64,000 nt of DNA from Thalassoglobus sp. JC818 (lineage in GTDB: Bacteria; Planctomycetota; Planctomycetia; Planctomycetales; Planctomycetaceae): positions 124,001-188,000 of the forward strand of contig NZ_JBFEFI010000005.1 of the NCBI RefSeq assembly GCF_040717535.1, given 5' to 3'. The position numbers and the translations under genes were made by a program. The notes under the pieces are model-generated. The model was not told the origin of the DNA. It searched no databases and saw only the letters and a program-made list of their open reading frames with translations. Below, piece by piece: positions 1 through 8,607 of this stretch. Numbering within the stretch: the stretch's first letter is position 1; every line of letters begins with the position of its first letter.

Positions 1-963
1 GTGCCGGGACAAGAATTCGGAGGCAATCGCACGCTGAAGAACAAGCAACTCGCTGCTCATGGAAACGGAGACTGGGGCCTCAAGATTGGCCGAGAAACAA
101 TGGCCCCAATCGAAACATTTCTCGACGATCATCCTTCATCCCGGAAGTTCATCTGGTACGCCCCCTACCTTCCGCACCAACCTCACGACTCACCAGAGCG
201 TTTCTACGATTTGTATCGGAAACGTGATTCGGTCCCGGAACACAGGATTCCCTACTATGCATCGATCACTCAATTCGACGAAACCGTCGGTCAGCTTGTC
301 GAAATGATCGAAGCACGCGACCTCACCGAGAAGACGCTCTTCATTTTCGTAATCGACAATGGATGGGAAGCGAGTGAGGAGCGTGCGAAAGCTCGACCGG
401 AAGAGTTCGAACATACAAAAACGAGCAAACGATCCCCGTTCGAACCGGGACTACGTACACCGGTTTTGTTTTCATGGGATGGTGTTACGGTTGCTGCAAC
501 ACACGATCAACCGGTCAGCAGCATCGACATCGTTCCGACAATTCTTTCTGTTCTCAATCTCGACGGAAAACATCCGCAACTTCCCGGGATCAATCTGTGG
601 AACGCTGCTTGCGGGCAATCAACGCTTGATGCGGATCGCGTTCTCTTCGGCGAAATCTATCCGGGAGATGCAAAGACTCTCGGACACCCGGAAGACCACA
701 TTGCCTATCGTTGGGCGAAACACCGATCAATGAAGCTGATCACTGTCTACGAACAAGATGGATCCGCTCCTTGGGGACGCTATCTGACAGAAGACGCTCT
801 CTACGATCTGGAAACAGATCCAGATGAAACCACAAACGTGATCGATATTCCCGCTTACCGTGAGCAAGCTGCGTTTCTGAGAACGCAACTTGATGAATGG
901 TGGGACGGCACTACCAGCGAACTCCTCTTCTCCCCCTCGCCTTCCTCTTCAGTGGAGAAATGA
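1..963 (+). CDS. Sulfatase, C-terminal part (cut by window edge)
   Basis: This is the 320-residue C-terminal portion of a formylglycine-type sulfatase (alkaline phosphatase superfamily), which hydrolyses sulfate esters. The reading frame is open to the window edge, so the GTG at base 1 need not be the start; the segment with the CxPSR activation motif must lie outside. Visible family features are YAPYLPHQPHDSP (about residues 53-65), the metal-binding Asp-Asn in VIDNGW (D119-N120) and a downstream basic segment ending in PFEPGLRTPVLF, the usual wall of the active site. A short Ser-rich tail ends the protein. The next gene follows after 4 bases, so the two are very probably co-transcribed. Family assignment is firm; the substrate is unknown. 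Confidence 0.9.
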   Translation: MPGQEFGGNRTLKNKQLAAHGNGDWGLKIGRETMAPIETFLDDHPSSRKFIWYAPYLPHQPHDSPERFYDLYRKRDSVPEHRIPYYASITQFDETVGQLVEMIEARDLTEKTLFIFVIDNGWEASEERAKARPEEFEHTKTSKRSPFEPGLRTPVLFSWDGVTVAATHDQPVSSIDIVPTILSVLNLDGKHPQLPGINLWNAACGQSTLDADRVLFGEIYPGDAKTLGHPEDHIAYRWAKHRSMKLITVYEQDGSAPWGRYLTEDALYDLETDPDETTNVIDIPAYREQAAFLRTQLDEWWDGTTSELLFSPSPSSSVEK

Positions 964-967
964 ACGC

Positions 968-2356
968 ATGTCTCAAAAGACAACCTACCCCGCGCTTCTC
1001 GTCATCGCAATCGCACTCCTTCCAAACCTTGTTGCTGCGAATGACCAACCCTGGAAATGCGGGACAGCGACTGTCTGCATCACTCCCCAACAGTCGATGA
1101 CGATGGCAGGGTATGCCTCGCGCGGTGAGAAACACGCGACCGAAACACTCAACGAACTCTGGGCAAAGACGCTGATTCTTGAGGACGCATCCCAGCGGCG
1201 AGCTGTCCTCGTCACGCTCGACTTGCTCGGAATCGATCGCAAGTTGTCTCAGAGAATCTGCAAGTCGATCATGAAAAAGCACGGCCTCGATCGCAGCCAG
1301 ATCGCGATATGCAGTTCACACACTCACTCCGGGCCAGTCGTCGCGGGAACACTGCGTCCCATGCATGCTTTGCACTTCAACGAAGCGAACCTCAACTTAA
1401 CTCTTGAGTATTCCGAATTCCTCAAAGAGTCGATCGAGACGTGTGTCGATCAGGCCTTTGAAACGCTTGCTCCTTCTTCACTGAGTTGGGGAAGTGGCAA
1501 TGCCGAGTTTGCAGTGAATCGTCGTAACAATGAAGAGAAAAAAATTCCGGAACTCAGAGCTTCAGGCAAACTTGCCGGCCCGTATGACCATGACGTCCCC
1601 GTCCTGATGGTCCGGCAGAACGGGCAACTCAAAGCTGTCGTTTTCGGATACGCTTGCCACTGCACCGTTCTCAGTGGTTTCGAATGGTCCGGGGACTACG
1701 CCGGGTTCGCTCAATCTGAGCTCGAAGACATTTATCCCGGCTGTGTGGCGATGTTCTGGGCTGGCTGCGGAGGAGATCAAAACCCGCTTCCACGCCGCAA
1801 AGTCGAACTCGCCCAGCGATACGGTTCCCATCTCGCCCACGCGGTCAGTCAGGTCATCGAAGGTCAAACTCACGACGTTTCTCCGCAACTGCAGACGAGC
1901 TACCGGGAAGTCGATATCTCTTTCGGAACTCTTCCGACTTTGGAAGTCCTTCGAACGCAGGCCGAATCGCAAAATCGCTACGAAGCAGCACGCGCCCGAT
2001 CTTTAATCGAACAGGTCGAAGGCGGGCAGGAACTTTCTCCGACGTATCCCTATCCCATTCAATTCTGGAATCTCGGCGATCAGGTCAATTGGTTCTTTCT
2101 CGGTGGAGAAGTTGTGGTCGACTATGCCCTGTCGATCAAATCGAATCACGGAGAGACAGACGCAGACCTGACGGATGTCTGGTGTACCGCCTATGCGAAC
2201 GATGTGATGGCCTACATTCCTTCGCGTCGAGTTCTGCTTGAAGGGGGATACGAGGGTGGAGGAGCCATGATTTATTACGGACTTCCCACCGTCTGGGCGG
2301 AATCGGTCGAGACCACAATCCTCGACACGGTTCACCAACTCATCAACGAACGCTAA
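968..2356 (+). CDS. Neutral/alkaline ceramidase-like secreted amidase
   Basis: This predicted 462-residue exported protein resembles the N-terminal catalytic domain of neutral/alkaline non-lysosomal ceramidases, which hydrolyse the amide bond of ceramide. An ATG at 968, four bases after the preceding sulfatase stop, gives a classic signal peptide (MSQKTTYPALLVIAIALLPNLVAA). Zinc-ligand candidates are the HTH pair in SSHTHSGP (H118, H120) and H231 in ACHC, both typical of the family. Planctomycetes encode many such short homologues lacking the C-terminal immunoglobulin-like domain, and their true substrates are mostly unknown. Operon position among sulfatases suggests a role in breaking down sulfated or sphingolipid-linked material, but that is inference. 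Confidence 0.85.
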   Translation: MSQKTTYPALLVIAIALLPNLVAANDQPWKCGTATVCITPQQSMTMAGYASRGEKHATETLNELWAKTLILEDASQRRAVLVTLDLLGIDRKLSQRICKSIMKKHGLDRSQIAICSSHTHSGPVVAGTLRPMHALHFNEANLNLTLEYSEFLKESIETCVDQAFETLAPSSLSWGSGNAEFAVNRRNNEEKKIPELRASGKLAGPYDHDVPVLMVRQNGQLKAVVFGYACHCTVLSGFEWSGDYAGFAQSELEDIYPGCVAMFWAGCGGDQNPLPRRKVELAQRYGSHLAHAVSQVIEGQTHDVSPQLQTSYREVDISFGTLPTLEVLRTQAESQNRYEAARARSLIEQVEGGQELSPTYPYPIQFWNLGDQVNWFFLGGEVVVDYALSIKSNHGETDADLTDVWCTAYANDVMAYIPSRRVLLEGGYEGGGAMIYYGLPTVWAESVETTILDTVHQLINER

Positions 2357-2493
2357 AGTGAAAACAGCGACGATTCACCGTTTTAGCAAACGGGAATTCG
2401 TCTCACTCTTTGCCGAAAAGATTCCCCCTGAGGACCTGTGTCCTGAACTTTTTAGCGATGTCTGTCCGACGATCGCGATTCAGAAAGACTTGT

Positions 2494-3912
2494 ATGATTC
2501 ACTCCCCGCTGGCGAAATGCCGAATTGTCTTAGCTGCGACATGTTTCTTCGTCCTCATGGGGATGACGATCCGTGCGGATGCGGATGATTCGAAGCCGAA
2601 TTTCGTGTTCATCATCGCAGACGATCTGACGTTTCGTGACCTCGGCGTTTATGGAGGCCAAGCTCACACCCCGAACATCGATCATCTCGCGACTCAAGGA
2701 ATGCGGATGACTCGATGCTTTCAGACTGCTCCCATGTGTTCACCGACGCGACACAACATCTACACCGGACAATATCCCATCAAGACGGGAGCCTATCCGA
2801 ATCACACTCAGACTTATGACGACGTGAAGAACATCACGCACTACCTTTCGGCGCTCGGCTATCGAGTTGCGCTCTCCGGTAAGACTCACATCGGGCCAAG
2901 AAATCTCTTCCAGTTCGAATACACTGGCAAAAACAACAATCCCGACATGGAAGCCATCTCGCAGCTCTTCTCAGAATGCCAGTCGTCGGACACTCCCTTC
3001 TGCCTCTTCGCATGCTCAAACGAGCCGCACACCCCCTGGAACAAAGGCGATGCATCACAGTATCCACCTTCGGAAATTGTGCTGCCTCCATACATCGGAG
3101 ACACTCCGACTGTCCGCGAGCACTTCAGTCGCTACCTCGCGGAGATCACTTATTTCGATCAGCAAGTCGGAGACATCCTCAACCTGCTCGAGAAGAACAA
3201 TCTCGTCGACAACACCGTCGTGATGGTGGTCTCTGAGCAAGGCAACTCCCTCCCCTTCGCGAAATGGACCTGCTACGACAACGGGCTTCAATCCGGAATG
3301 ATCGTCCGCTGGCCGGGGCACATCGCACCCGGTTCGACAACCGACGCCATGGTCGAATACTGCGACGTCACCCCCACTTTTGTTGACATCGCCGGCGGCA
3401 AGCTCGCACCTGAACTGGACGGTAAAAGCATGCTGCCTGTCCTGTTGGGGAAGGCAGATCACCATAAGGACTACGTGTTTGGTGAAATGACCACGCACGG
3501 CATCATCAATGGAACCGATTGTTATCCGATCCGCTCGGTTCGATCCGAAAAATTCAAACTGATTCGCAACCTGAATTTCGAAGAGGAATTCACGAACGCG
3601 TGCACAAGCACTCAACCTTATCTGTCGATGGTCGAAGCCGCCGAAAACGGAAACGAGACAATTGCCGCACTCGTGGAACGCTATCAACATCGACCAGAGA
3701 TTGAATTCTACGATGTCGTGAATGACCCACTGGAACTCAACAATCTTGCCGACGATCCGCAATACAAAGACGAAATTGCTGAGCTGGGTTGGGTTCTCGA
3801 CAAATGGATGAAGCAGCAAGGCGACGAGGGAATCGAAACGGAATTGTCCGCCAATTCCCACGTTCAAAAGAAGAAGAAACAACAGAAGAACTCGAAAAGG
3901 AAGTCGAAGTAA
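2494..3912 (+). CDS. Secreted sulfatase with Glu-Gln in place of the Asp-Asn metal pair
   Basis: Formylglycine-dependent sulfatase of 472 residues. I chose the ATG at 2494 because it directly precedes a hydrophobic export signal (about residues 1-30) and has AGAAAG upstream; earlier starts add an uncharged-looking leader. The N-terminal metal Asp pair is in FIIADDLT and the activation motif is CSPTRHNIYTG with modifiable C82. At the position where sulfatases normally read SDNG this protein reads SEQGN (E248-Q249), shared with the sulfatase at 54343-55803, its close paralogue in this window. The tail is strikingly lysine-rich (KKKKQQKNSKRKSK). The stop codon overlaps the next start (TAATG), indicating translational coupling. 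Substrate unknown. Confidence 0.92.
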   Translation: MIHSPLAKCRIVLAATCFFVLMGMTIRADADDSKPNFVFIIADDLTFRDLGVYGGQAHTPNIDHLATQGMRMTRCFQTAPMCSPTRHNIYTGQYPIKTGAYPNHTQTYDDVKNITHYLSALGYRVALSGKTHIGPRNLFQFEYTGKNNNPDMEAISQLFSECQSSDTPFCLFACSNEPHTPWNKGDASQYPPSEIVLPPYIGDTPTVREHFSRYLAEITYFDQQVGDILNLLEKNNLVDNTVVMVVSEQGNSLPFAKWTCYDNGLQSGMIVRWPGHIAPGSTTDAMVEYCDVTPTFVDIAGGKLAPELDGKSMLPVLLGKADHHKDYVFGEMTTHGIINGTDCYPIRSVRSEKFKLIRNLNFEEEFTNACTSTQPYLSMVEAAENGNETIAALVERYQHRPEIEFYDVVNDPLELNNLADDPQYKDEIAELGWVLDKWMKQQGDEGIETELSANSHVQKKKKQQKNSKRKSK

Positions 3913-5480
3913 TGATTCAAGTTGAGTTTCCTGCTGCGCAACCGTTTTGTCGCGCAGCAGGAGGAATTCGGAACTCCCTGTCGCGATTCATCAGTGCTGT
4001 GGTCGTCGGTTTGTGGTGTTTAACTGCGAGCACAGCCGGAGCGGCGGAGGCTTCTCCAAACATCATTCTGATCTTCGCAGATGATTTGGGCTGGTCTGAT
4101 CTGGCATGCTACGGCAACACCCTGCACGATACGCCTAATATTGACCAGCTCGCCCGACAGGGAATGCGATTCACGAATGGATACGCAGCTGCGCCGATCT
4201 GCTCCGCATCTCGCGCTGGTTTATTAACCGGGAAGACACCCGCTCGGCTGCACTTTGAATTCGTGACGAAAGAAACCGCTGGATCACAAGAACCGCAGCC
4301 GGGTCAAAAGCTTCGCAGCCCGCCCTTCACTCTCAATCTGCCGATTGAAGAAGTCACCATTGCGGAAGCACTTTCGCAACTCGACTATCAAACCTACTTC
4401 TTCGGAAAATGGCACCTGAATGCTCATCACAACGGCTATCTGGGTTGGAGCCCGACACATGGTCCGCCAAATCAGGGATTTGAATTCGCAACTCAAGACT
4501 TCGGAGGACATCCTTACAGCTACAAAAAGTCACCACCGAAGACGATCGAGAAAGTCGGCGAGTATCCTCAGGACTCACTCGTCGATGCAATGTGTGAAGC
4601 AATTCAGAAGGACCACCAGCAGCCGTTCTTCATGATGGCCTCCCACTTCTATGTGCACACTCCGGTCAAGACGCCGTGCCAATGGCTGATCGAGAAGTAT
4701 TCCGCGAAACTTGAAGAGACTTCACCGCACCGGGAAGCCCGAATTCGATACGCAGCATTCGTCGAAACACTCGATCACTACGTCGGCGAACTTCTTCAAG
4801 CACTCGAAGCCAGCGGGCGAGCTGACGACACTCTCGTCATCTTCACTTCCGATAACGGAGGCCATCCAGAGTTCGCTTCGAATGCTCCACTTCGCGGTTC
4901 GAAATGGAATCTCTACGAAGGCGGAATCCGCGTCCCGCTGATCGTCCGCTGGCCGGGGACAGTCGAAGCAGGAACGACTTGCGATCAACCAGTCGTCGGG
5001 TACGACATCACTCCGACATGTGTCGACATCGCCAGTTCAAACACCTCGCGAACCGATGCCTCTGCGAAAAATGTTCTCCCCGAAACCATCGACGGAGTCA
5101 GTTTCCTTCCGATGCTCAAGGACCCTGAGAGTACCCAGACCCGAGACCTCTATTGGCACTTTCCGTATTATCATCCGGAAAAAGGGTACACTGATTCTCT
5201 CCCTGAGATCGGAGTGAATGATTTCGCCGTGAGTCAGACCCGCCCGCAATCAGCGATCCGTTCGGGGAAATTTAAACTCTTGTACTTCGACGAAGATGAT
5301 CGCTCCGAACTTTACGATCTGAGCACGGATCTCAGCGAGCAGAATGATCTCTCTGCTTCACAACCGATGCGAACGATGATGCTCCGCAACAGGCTCATGC
5401 AATACCTGTACGAACTGCCCAACGGGGCTCAGGCACGGCGAGCGACGCCATTGGATCAGAACACTTCGGAAAAGAACTGA
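3912..5480 (+). CDS. Secreted arylsulfatase-type sulfatase
   Basis: Sulfatase of 522 residues beginning at the ATG that shares one base with the preceding stop codon. A long N-region precedes the hydrophobic stretch of the signal peptide (about residues 27-45, ending AGAAE). Key motifs: metal ligands in IFADDLGW, activation motif CSASRAGLLTG with C97 as formylglycine precursor, the FGKWHLN segment, and SDNGGHPE with the canonical Asp-Asn pair, followed by RGSKWNLYEGGIRVP. This is the arylsulfatase A-like arrangement. Ala rather than Pro at the third position of CxPxR is an accepted variant. It belongs to the same operon as its neighbours; the substrate cannot be read from the sequence. Confidence 0.93.
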   Translation: MIQVEFPAAQPFCRAAGGIRNSLSRFISAVVVGLWCLTASTAGAAEASPNIILIFADDLGWSDLACYGNTLHDTPNIDQLARQGMRFTNGYAAAPICSASRAGLLTGKTPARLHFEFVTKETAGSQEPQPGQKLRSPPFTLNLPIEEVTIAEALSQLDYQTYFFGKWHLNAHHNGYLGWSPTHGPPNQGFEFATQDFGGHPYSYKKSPPKTIEKVGEYPQDSLVDAMCEAIQKDHQQPFFMMASHFYVHTPVKTPCQWLIEKYSAKLEETSPHREARIRYAAFVETLDHYVGELLQALEASGRADDTLVIFTSDNGGHPEFASNAPLRGSKWNLYEGGIRVPLIVRWPGTVEAGTTCDQPVVGYDITPTCVDIASSNTSRTDASAKNVLPETIDGVSFLPMLKDPESTQTRDLYWHFPYYHPEKGYTDSLPEIGVNDFAVSQTRPQSAIRSGKFKLLYFDEDDRSELYDLSTDLSEQNDLSASQPMRTMMLRNRLMQYLYELPNGAQARRATPLDQNTSEKN

Positions 5481-5648
5481 GGGAAGCAATCCGCTTCTGC
5501 TGGGAGGTTGTCGGTCATCGAGAGAGAGGCTGCGCGAAACCTGTAGTTCTTCTGGACTTCATCGTCAATCTTCAGTGAAACCGAGGACTCATCAACGCAC
5601 GCCATTGAGACGAATTGACGACGCAGTCAAAATTCAATCCGAAAACCG

Positions 5649-5675
5649 CCGGACAGTCTCCATCAACTTGTCCGG
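5649..5675. promoter_or_regulatory. Inverted repeat in leader of the iduronate-sulfatase-like gene
   Basis: CCGGACA (5649-5655) and TGTCCGG (5669-5675) form a perfect 7-bp inverted repeat with a 13-base loop, 50 bases before the ATG at 5726. It could be an operator, an attenuating hairpin or a terminator of the upstream operon; no uridine run follows. Confidence 0.3.
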
Positions 5676-5725
5676 AACAAATCATTATTACCCACTCAAA
5701 CTGCGCTCAATCGAGAATCACAACG

Positions 5726-7231
5726 ATGAACAATTGTTCGATCCCGCTCCGATTCGTGATCCTGTTTCAAGTCGCCATTCTATTTGCGACGTCAACAGTC
5801 GCCAGTGCCGCTGAGCGTCCGAATGTCCTTCTGATTCTGGTCGACGACCTGAAACCTTCATTCGGAGCCTACGGAGAAGAGTGGGTTCATTCGCCGAACC
5901 TCGATCGACTCGCTGAACGCGGCATGCGTTTCGACATGGCCTACTGCAATCAAGCTGTCTGCGCCCCGTCTCGAAACAACTTGCTCGTTGGGTCACGTTC
6001 GACAACTCTGGGTGTCTACAGCTTGGGAACAAACTTTCGAAAGGCGGTTCCTGATGCCGTCACGCTCCCGCAATATTTCAAACAACACGGCTACCATTCT
6101 TCTGGCATCGGGAAAGTGTTTCACATCGGTCATGGAAACGTCGGAGACGACAAGTCATGGAGCGTTCCGTTTCATCCGGACAAAGTGATTGATTACGTGC
6201 TGCCGGAAAGCACCGGCGGAGAACTGACTCGAGAAGAGGCCTACTTCAGCAATCAGAAACTTGGAAACATCCGATCGCTCCCACGCGGAGCAGCCTGGGA
6301 AGCAGCCGACGTTGAAGATGACGCCTACGCTGATGGTCGAATCGCCAACGAAGCCATTCGCCAGTTGAAGGACGCAAAAGAACGAGACCAGCCGTTCTTC
6401 ATGGCAGTCGGTTTCACCAAACCGCACCTTCCGTTCTGTGCTCCGCAAAAGTACTGGGATCTCTACGATCCAAAGCAACTTCCGGGAATTTCAATCCGCG
6501 AGTACCCAGCCGGATCTCCTGCATATGCTGCAAAGTCACCGCTCGGCGAGCTGAATCAATACAAGCCGATTCCGGAGAACCCTCCCCTGTCGCAAGAACA
6601 GGAAACAACCCTCATCCATGGCTACTACGCCGCTCTCAGCTACATGGATGCTCAACTGGGCCGAGTGATTGATGAACTCGACGAACTCGGACTATCCGAA
6701 GACACCTTGATCGTCCTCTGGGGAGACCATGGATATCATCTCGGCGACCACGGAGCCTGGACGAAACACACCAACTACGAACAAGCCAATCGGATTCCAA
6801 TCCTCGTTGTTGCACCGGGCACGACGACGCCCGGAACGAGTTCTTCAGCACTCATCGAGACTGTCGACATCTTCCCGACTCTTACCGAACTGGCGGGCCT
6901 TCCTGCTCCTCAGGAATCAGAAGCAGTCAAGCAAACGATTGATGGGCAGAGCCTCGTTCCGCTGCTCAAGAATCCTGACGCACCACATCGCGGATACGCT
7001 TATCACTGTTTCCCAAGAGGAAAACGACTCGGAAGAGCGATCCGCACAGAACGCTATCGACTCGTTGAGTGGAAGCAATTCAACGCTTCGGCTGATCAGG
7101 CTGAGTACGAATTGTTCGACTATGTCGACGATCCACTCGAATCCAAGAATCTCGCCGAAGATCGTCCGGATGTCGTTCAGCAACTCAGCGCCATCCTCGA
7201 TTCACTGCCTGCTCCGAAAGAGCGTCCGTAA
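5726..7231 (+). CDS. Iduronate-2-sulfatase-like sulfatase
   Basis: Sulfatase of 501 residues. The ATG at 5726 starts a clear signal peptide (about residues 1-29, FVILFQVAILFATSTVASA). The enzyme has LLILVDDLKP for the first metal pair, CAPSRNNLLVGSR with C79 as the modifiable cysteine, and the long segment GDHGYHLGDHGAW typical of iduronate-2-sulfatase-like enzymes, in which the usual DNG is replaced by DHG. PFFMAVGFTKPHLPF is also characteristic of that subfamily. A 245-base leader separates it from the preceding sulfatase, so it may have its own promoter. It ends 12 bases from the convergent methyltransferase gene. Likely exported and active on a sulfated uronic-acid or related sugar; the exact substrate is not determined. 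Confidence 0.93.
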   Translation: MNNCSIPLRFVILFQVAILFATSTVASAAERPNVLLILVDDLKPSFGAYGEEWVHSPNLDRLAERGMRFDMAYCNQAVCAPSRNNLLVGSRSTTLGVYSLGTNFRKAVPDAVTLPQYFKQHGYHSSGIGKVFHIGHGNVGDDKSWSVPFHPDKVIDYVLPESTGGELTREEAYFSNQKLGNIRSLPRGAAWEAADVEDDAYADGRIANEAIRQLKDAKERDQPFFMAVGFTKPHLPFCAPQKYWDLYDPKQLPGISIREYPAGSPAYAAKSPLGELNQYKPIPENPPLSQEQETTLIHGYYAALSYMDAQLGRVIDELDELGLSEDTLIVLWGDHGYHLGDHGAWTKHTNYEQANRIPILVVAPGTTTPGTSSSALIETVDIFPTLTELAGLPAPQESEAVKQTIDGQSLVPLLKNPDAPHRGYAYHCFPRGKRLGRAIRTERYRLVEWKQFNASADQAEYELFDYVDDPLESKNLAEDRPDVVQQLSAILDSLPAPKERP

Positions 7232-7243
7232 TCGAGCGACGAA

Positions 7244-8332
7244 TTAACTCCCTCGCTGAATGGCCGACACGATCGAATATCCGCGACATTCGGTCGTTGT
7301 CGCTTCGTCGAAGAGTTGTTCCATCCGAGCTTGGAGCCATTCCTGGTTCTTCGTGACGATTTGAATTCTTCCGCCGGGCCGCAATGCCTTTAAACCGGAC
7401 TGCAGAAAAATCTCGGCAATCTGGAAGTGTGAATAATAAGGCGGGTTTCCGAGGACAACGTCAAATTGGCCTCGCATGTCGTCCTCTTCGGATCCAATCG
7501 CTCCATCATGTGACAGCGTAGCATCCACGTCGCTGATTCCGTTCAATTCTGCCCCAGCCAGAGCACACTCAAGAGCACGCGGATTCGAATCGACAAAGTG
7601 GACAGACACATCAGCTGCCCGCTTTGCCGCCGCCAGTCCCACCACTCCCGCACCGCATCCGATATCCAGCACGCGATCCCCCGCTTCAATCTCCATCGAC
7701 TCCATCAGGGCTCGGGCACCGAGATCAAGCCGCCGATGACTGAACACGCCGGGTCGACTGACAGCTTTGATCAGTTGTTCCTGATCGCGAAATGCGAATT
7801 CGGTGCTGAAGTCCTTCAACTTCTTGAGCGTTTTAAGCTTCTTCAGTTTGTAGACGACGCCCTTCCGCTTCGGGATGCGAGTCAGGTTTTTCCCGAACTT
7901 CTCAAGCTCGTGATGAAACCAGGTCTCTTTCTTCTGATCGATCGTCACGACGAGCATCCCGTTCATGGCCAGTCGATCATAAGCCTGCTGCAGCCAGTCG
8001 CGAGTCAAACCTGTTTCGCCCGAACGAGACATTGGAAGCACACACAAATCGAAGTCTTCCTCCGGCAAATCGGCCGAACAGTCGAGCAGAACATTCGAGT
8101 CGCACTCGTCGATCAACTCGGCGGTCTCCGAAGCAGCAAACGCTTCGAGAACATGACAGATCACTCGTGCATCCTTCAGACGATCCGCCAACTGAATCGC
8201 TGTCTGCCCGCGTCCCGATGTCAGGCATAAAACCCGCGACGCAGAGAGATCCAGTGTTGCATTCATCGCGAGTTGTTCAGAGACGGGAATCCCAAACCGC
8301 GAGTTTTCAAGTAGATTTTCAAGCTGTGACAT
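7244..8332 (-). CDS. Class I SAM methyltransferase, RsmC/RlmG type
   Basis: A 362-residue protein with the two tandem methyltransferase-fold domains of the 16S/23S rRNA guanine-N2 methyltransferases RsmC and RlmG. The C-terminal domain carries the SAM motif VLDIGCGAGVVGLAAAK and the catalytic NPPYY motif near residue 296; the N-terminal domain (VLCLTSGRGQTA) looks like the degenerate, non-catalytic duplicate. The ATG at 8332 is preferred to an upstream ATG because the longer form would run into the hairpin repeat at 8341-8427. The gene stands alone behind a probable terminator of the upstream permease. Which rRNA base it modifies cannot be decided from sequence alone. Confidence 0.85.
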   Translation of the reverse strand: MSQLENLLENSRFGIPVSEQLAMNATLDLSASRVLCLTSGRGQTAIQLADRLKDARVICHVLEAFAASETAELIDECDSNVLLDCSADLPEEDFDLCVLPMSRSGETGLTRDWLQQAYDRLAMNGMLVVTIDQKKETWFHHELEKFGKNLTRIPKRKGVVYKLKKLKTLKKLKDFSTEFAFRDQEQLIKAVSRPGVFSHRRLDLGARALMESMEIEAGDRVLDIGCGAGVVGLAAAKRAADVSVHFVDSNPRALECALAGAELNGISDVDATLSHDGAIGSEEDDMRGQFDVVLGNPPYYSHFQIAEIFLQSGLKALRPGGRIQIVTKNQEWLQARMEQLFDEATTTECRGYSIVSAIQRGS

Positions 8333-8340
8333 ATGGGCCG

Positions 8341-8427
8341 ATAGAGCAAGTTGCTCTTTCCTGTGAACTCGCATGCGCTGTCTCACTCATCAAGAAGTTG
8401 AGTTTGTTCGTGCGAGTGTGTGCAAAC
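8341..8427 (+). repeat. Interspersed stem-loop repeat, copy A
   Basis: First of three copies of an element of about 85 bases. It opens with the near-perfect hairpin GAGCAAGTTGCTC (8344-8356) and continues with a second imperfect stem: ACTCGCATG on the left against CGTGCGAGT on the right. It lies 8 bases before the start codon of the methyltransferase gene, so it would be in that gene's promoter or leader. Confidence 0.75.
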
Positions 8428-8470
8428 GAAATTTGAAAATGGTCTGGAAAGTAAAAGAGGAAAAATTGAA

Positions 8471-8504
8471 GACACTCATTCCCGCTGCCAGCGATGGGAG
8501 TGTC
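8471..8504 (-). terminator. Intrinsic terminator downstream of the ABC permease
   Basis: Read on the minus strand, GACACTC and GAGTGTC (7 bp) enclose an inner CGCTG/CAGCG helix, and the hairpin is followed by TTCAATTTTTCC. It lies about 100 bases after the permease stop codon and separates that gene from the methyltransferase gene. Confidence 0.65.
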
Positions 8505-8528
8505 GAGGCAACAGGCAGCACTGTCCTC

Positions 8529-8545
8529 TCGAAACAAGGTTTCGA
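8529..8545. other. Short perfect hairpin TCGAAAC-AAG-GTTTCGA
   Basis: A 7-bp perfect stem with a three-base loop, between the permease stop and the stronger terminator at 8471-8504. No uridine run follows on either strand. It may help 3' end formation or stability of the permease mRNA. Confidence 0.4.
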
Positions 8546-8607
8546 AATAGCTCTCGAAGATTCGCTGCCTGATTGAAGTAGGTTGATTCACACAACGTCG
8601 CTGGCAA

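Noticed and set aside
2358-2588. A small GTG-initiated frame directly after the ceramidase-like stop, encoding a Cys-containing 76-residue product
   Set aside because: It overlaps the well-supported start and signal peptide of the sulfatase at 2494, has no family resemblance and no clear ribosome binding site.
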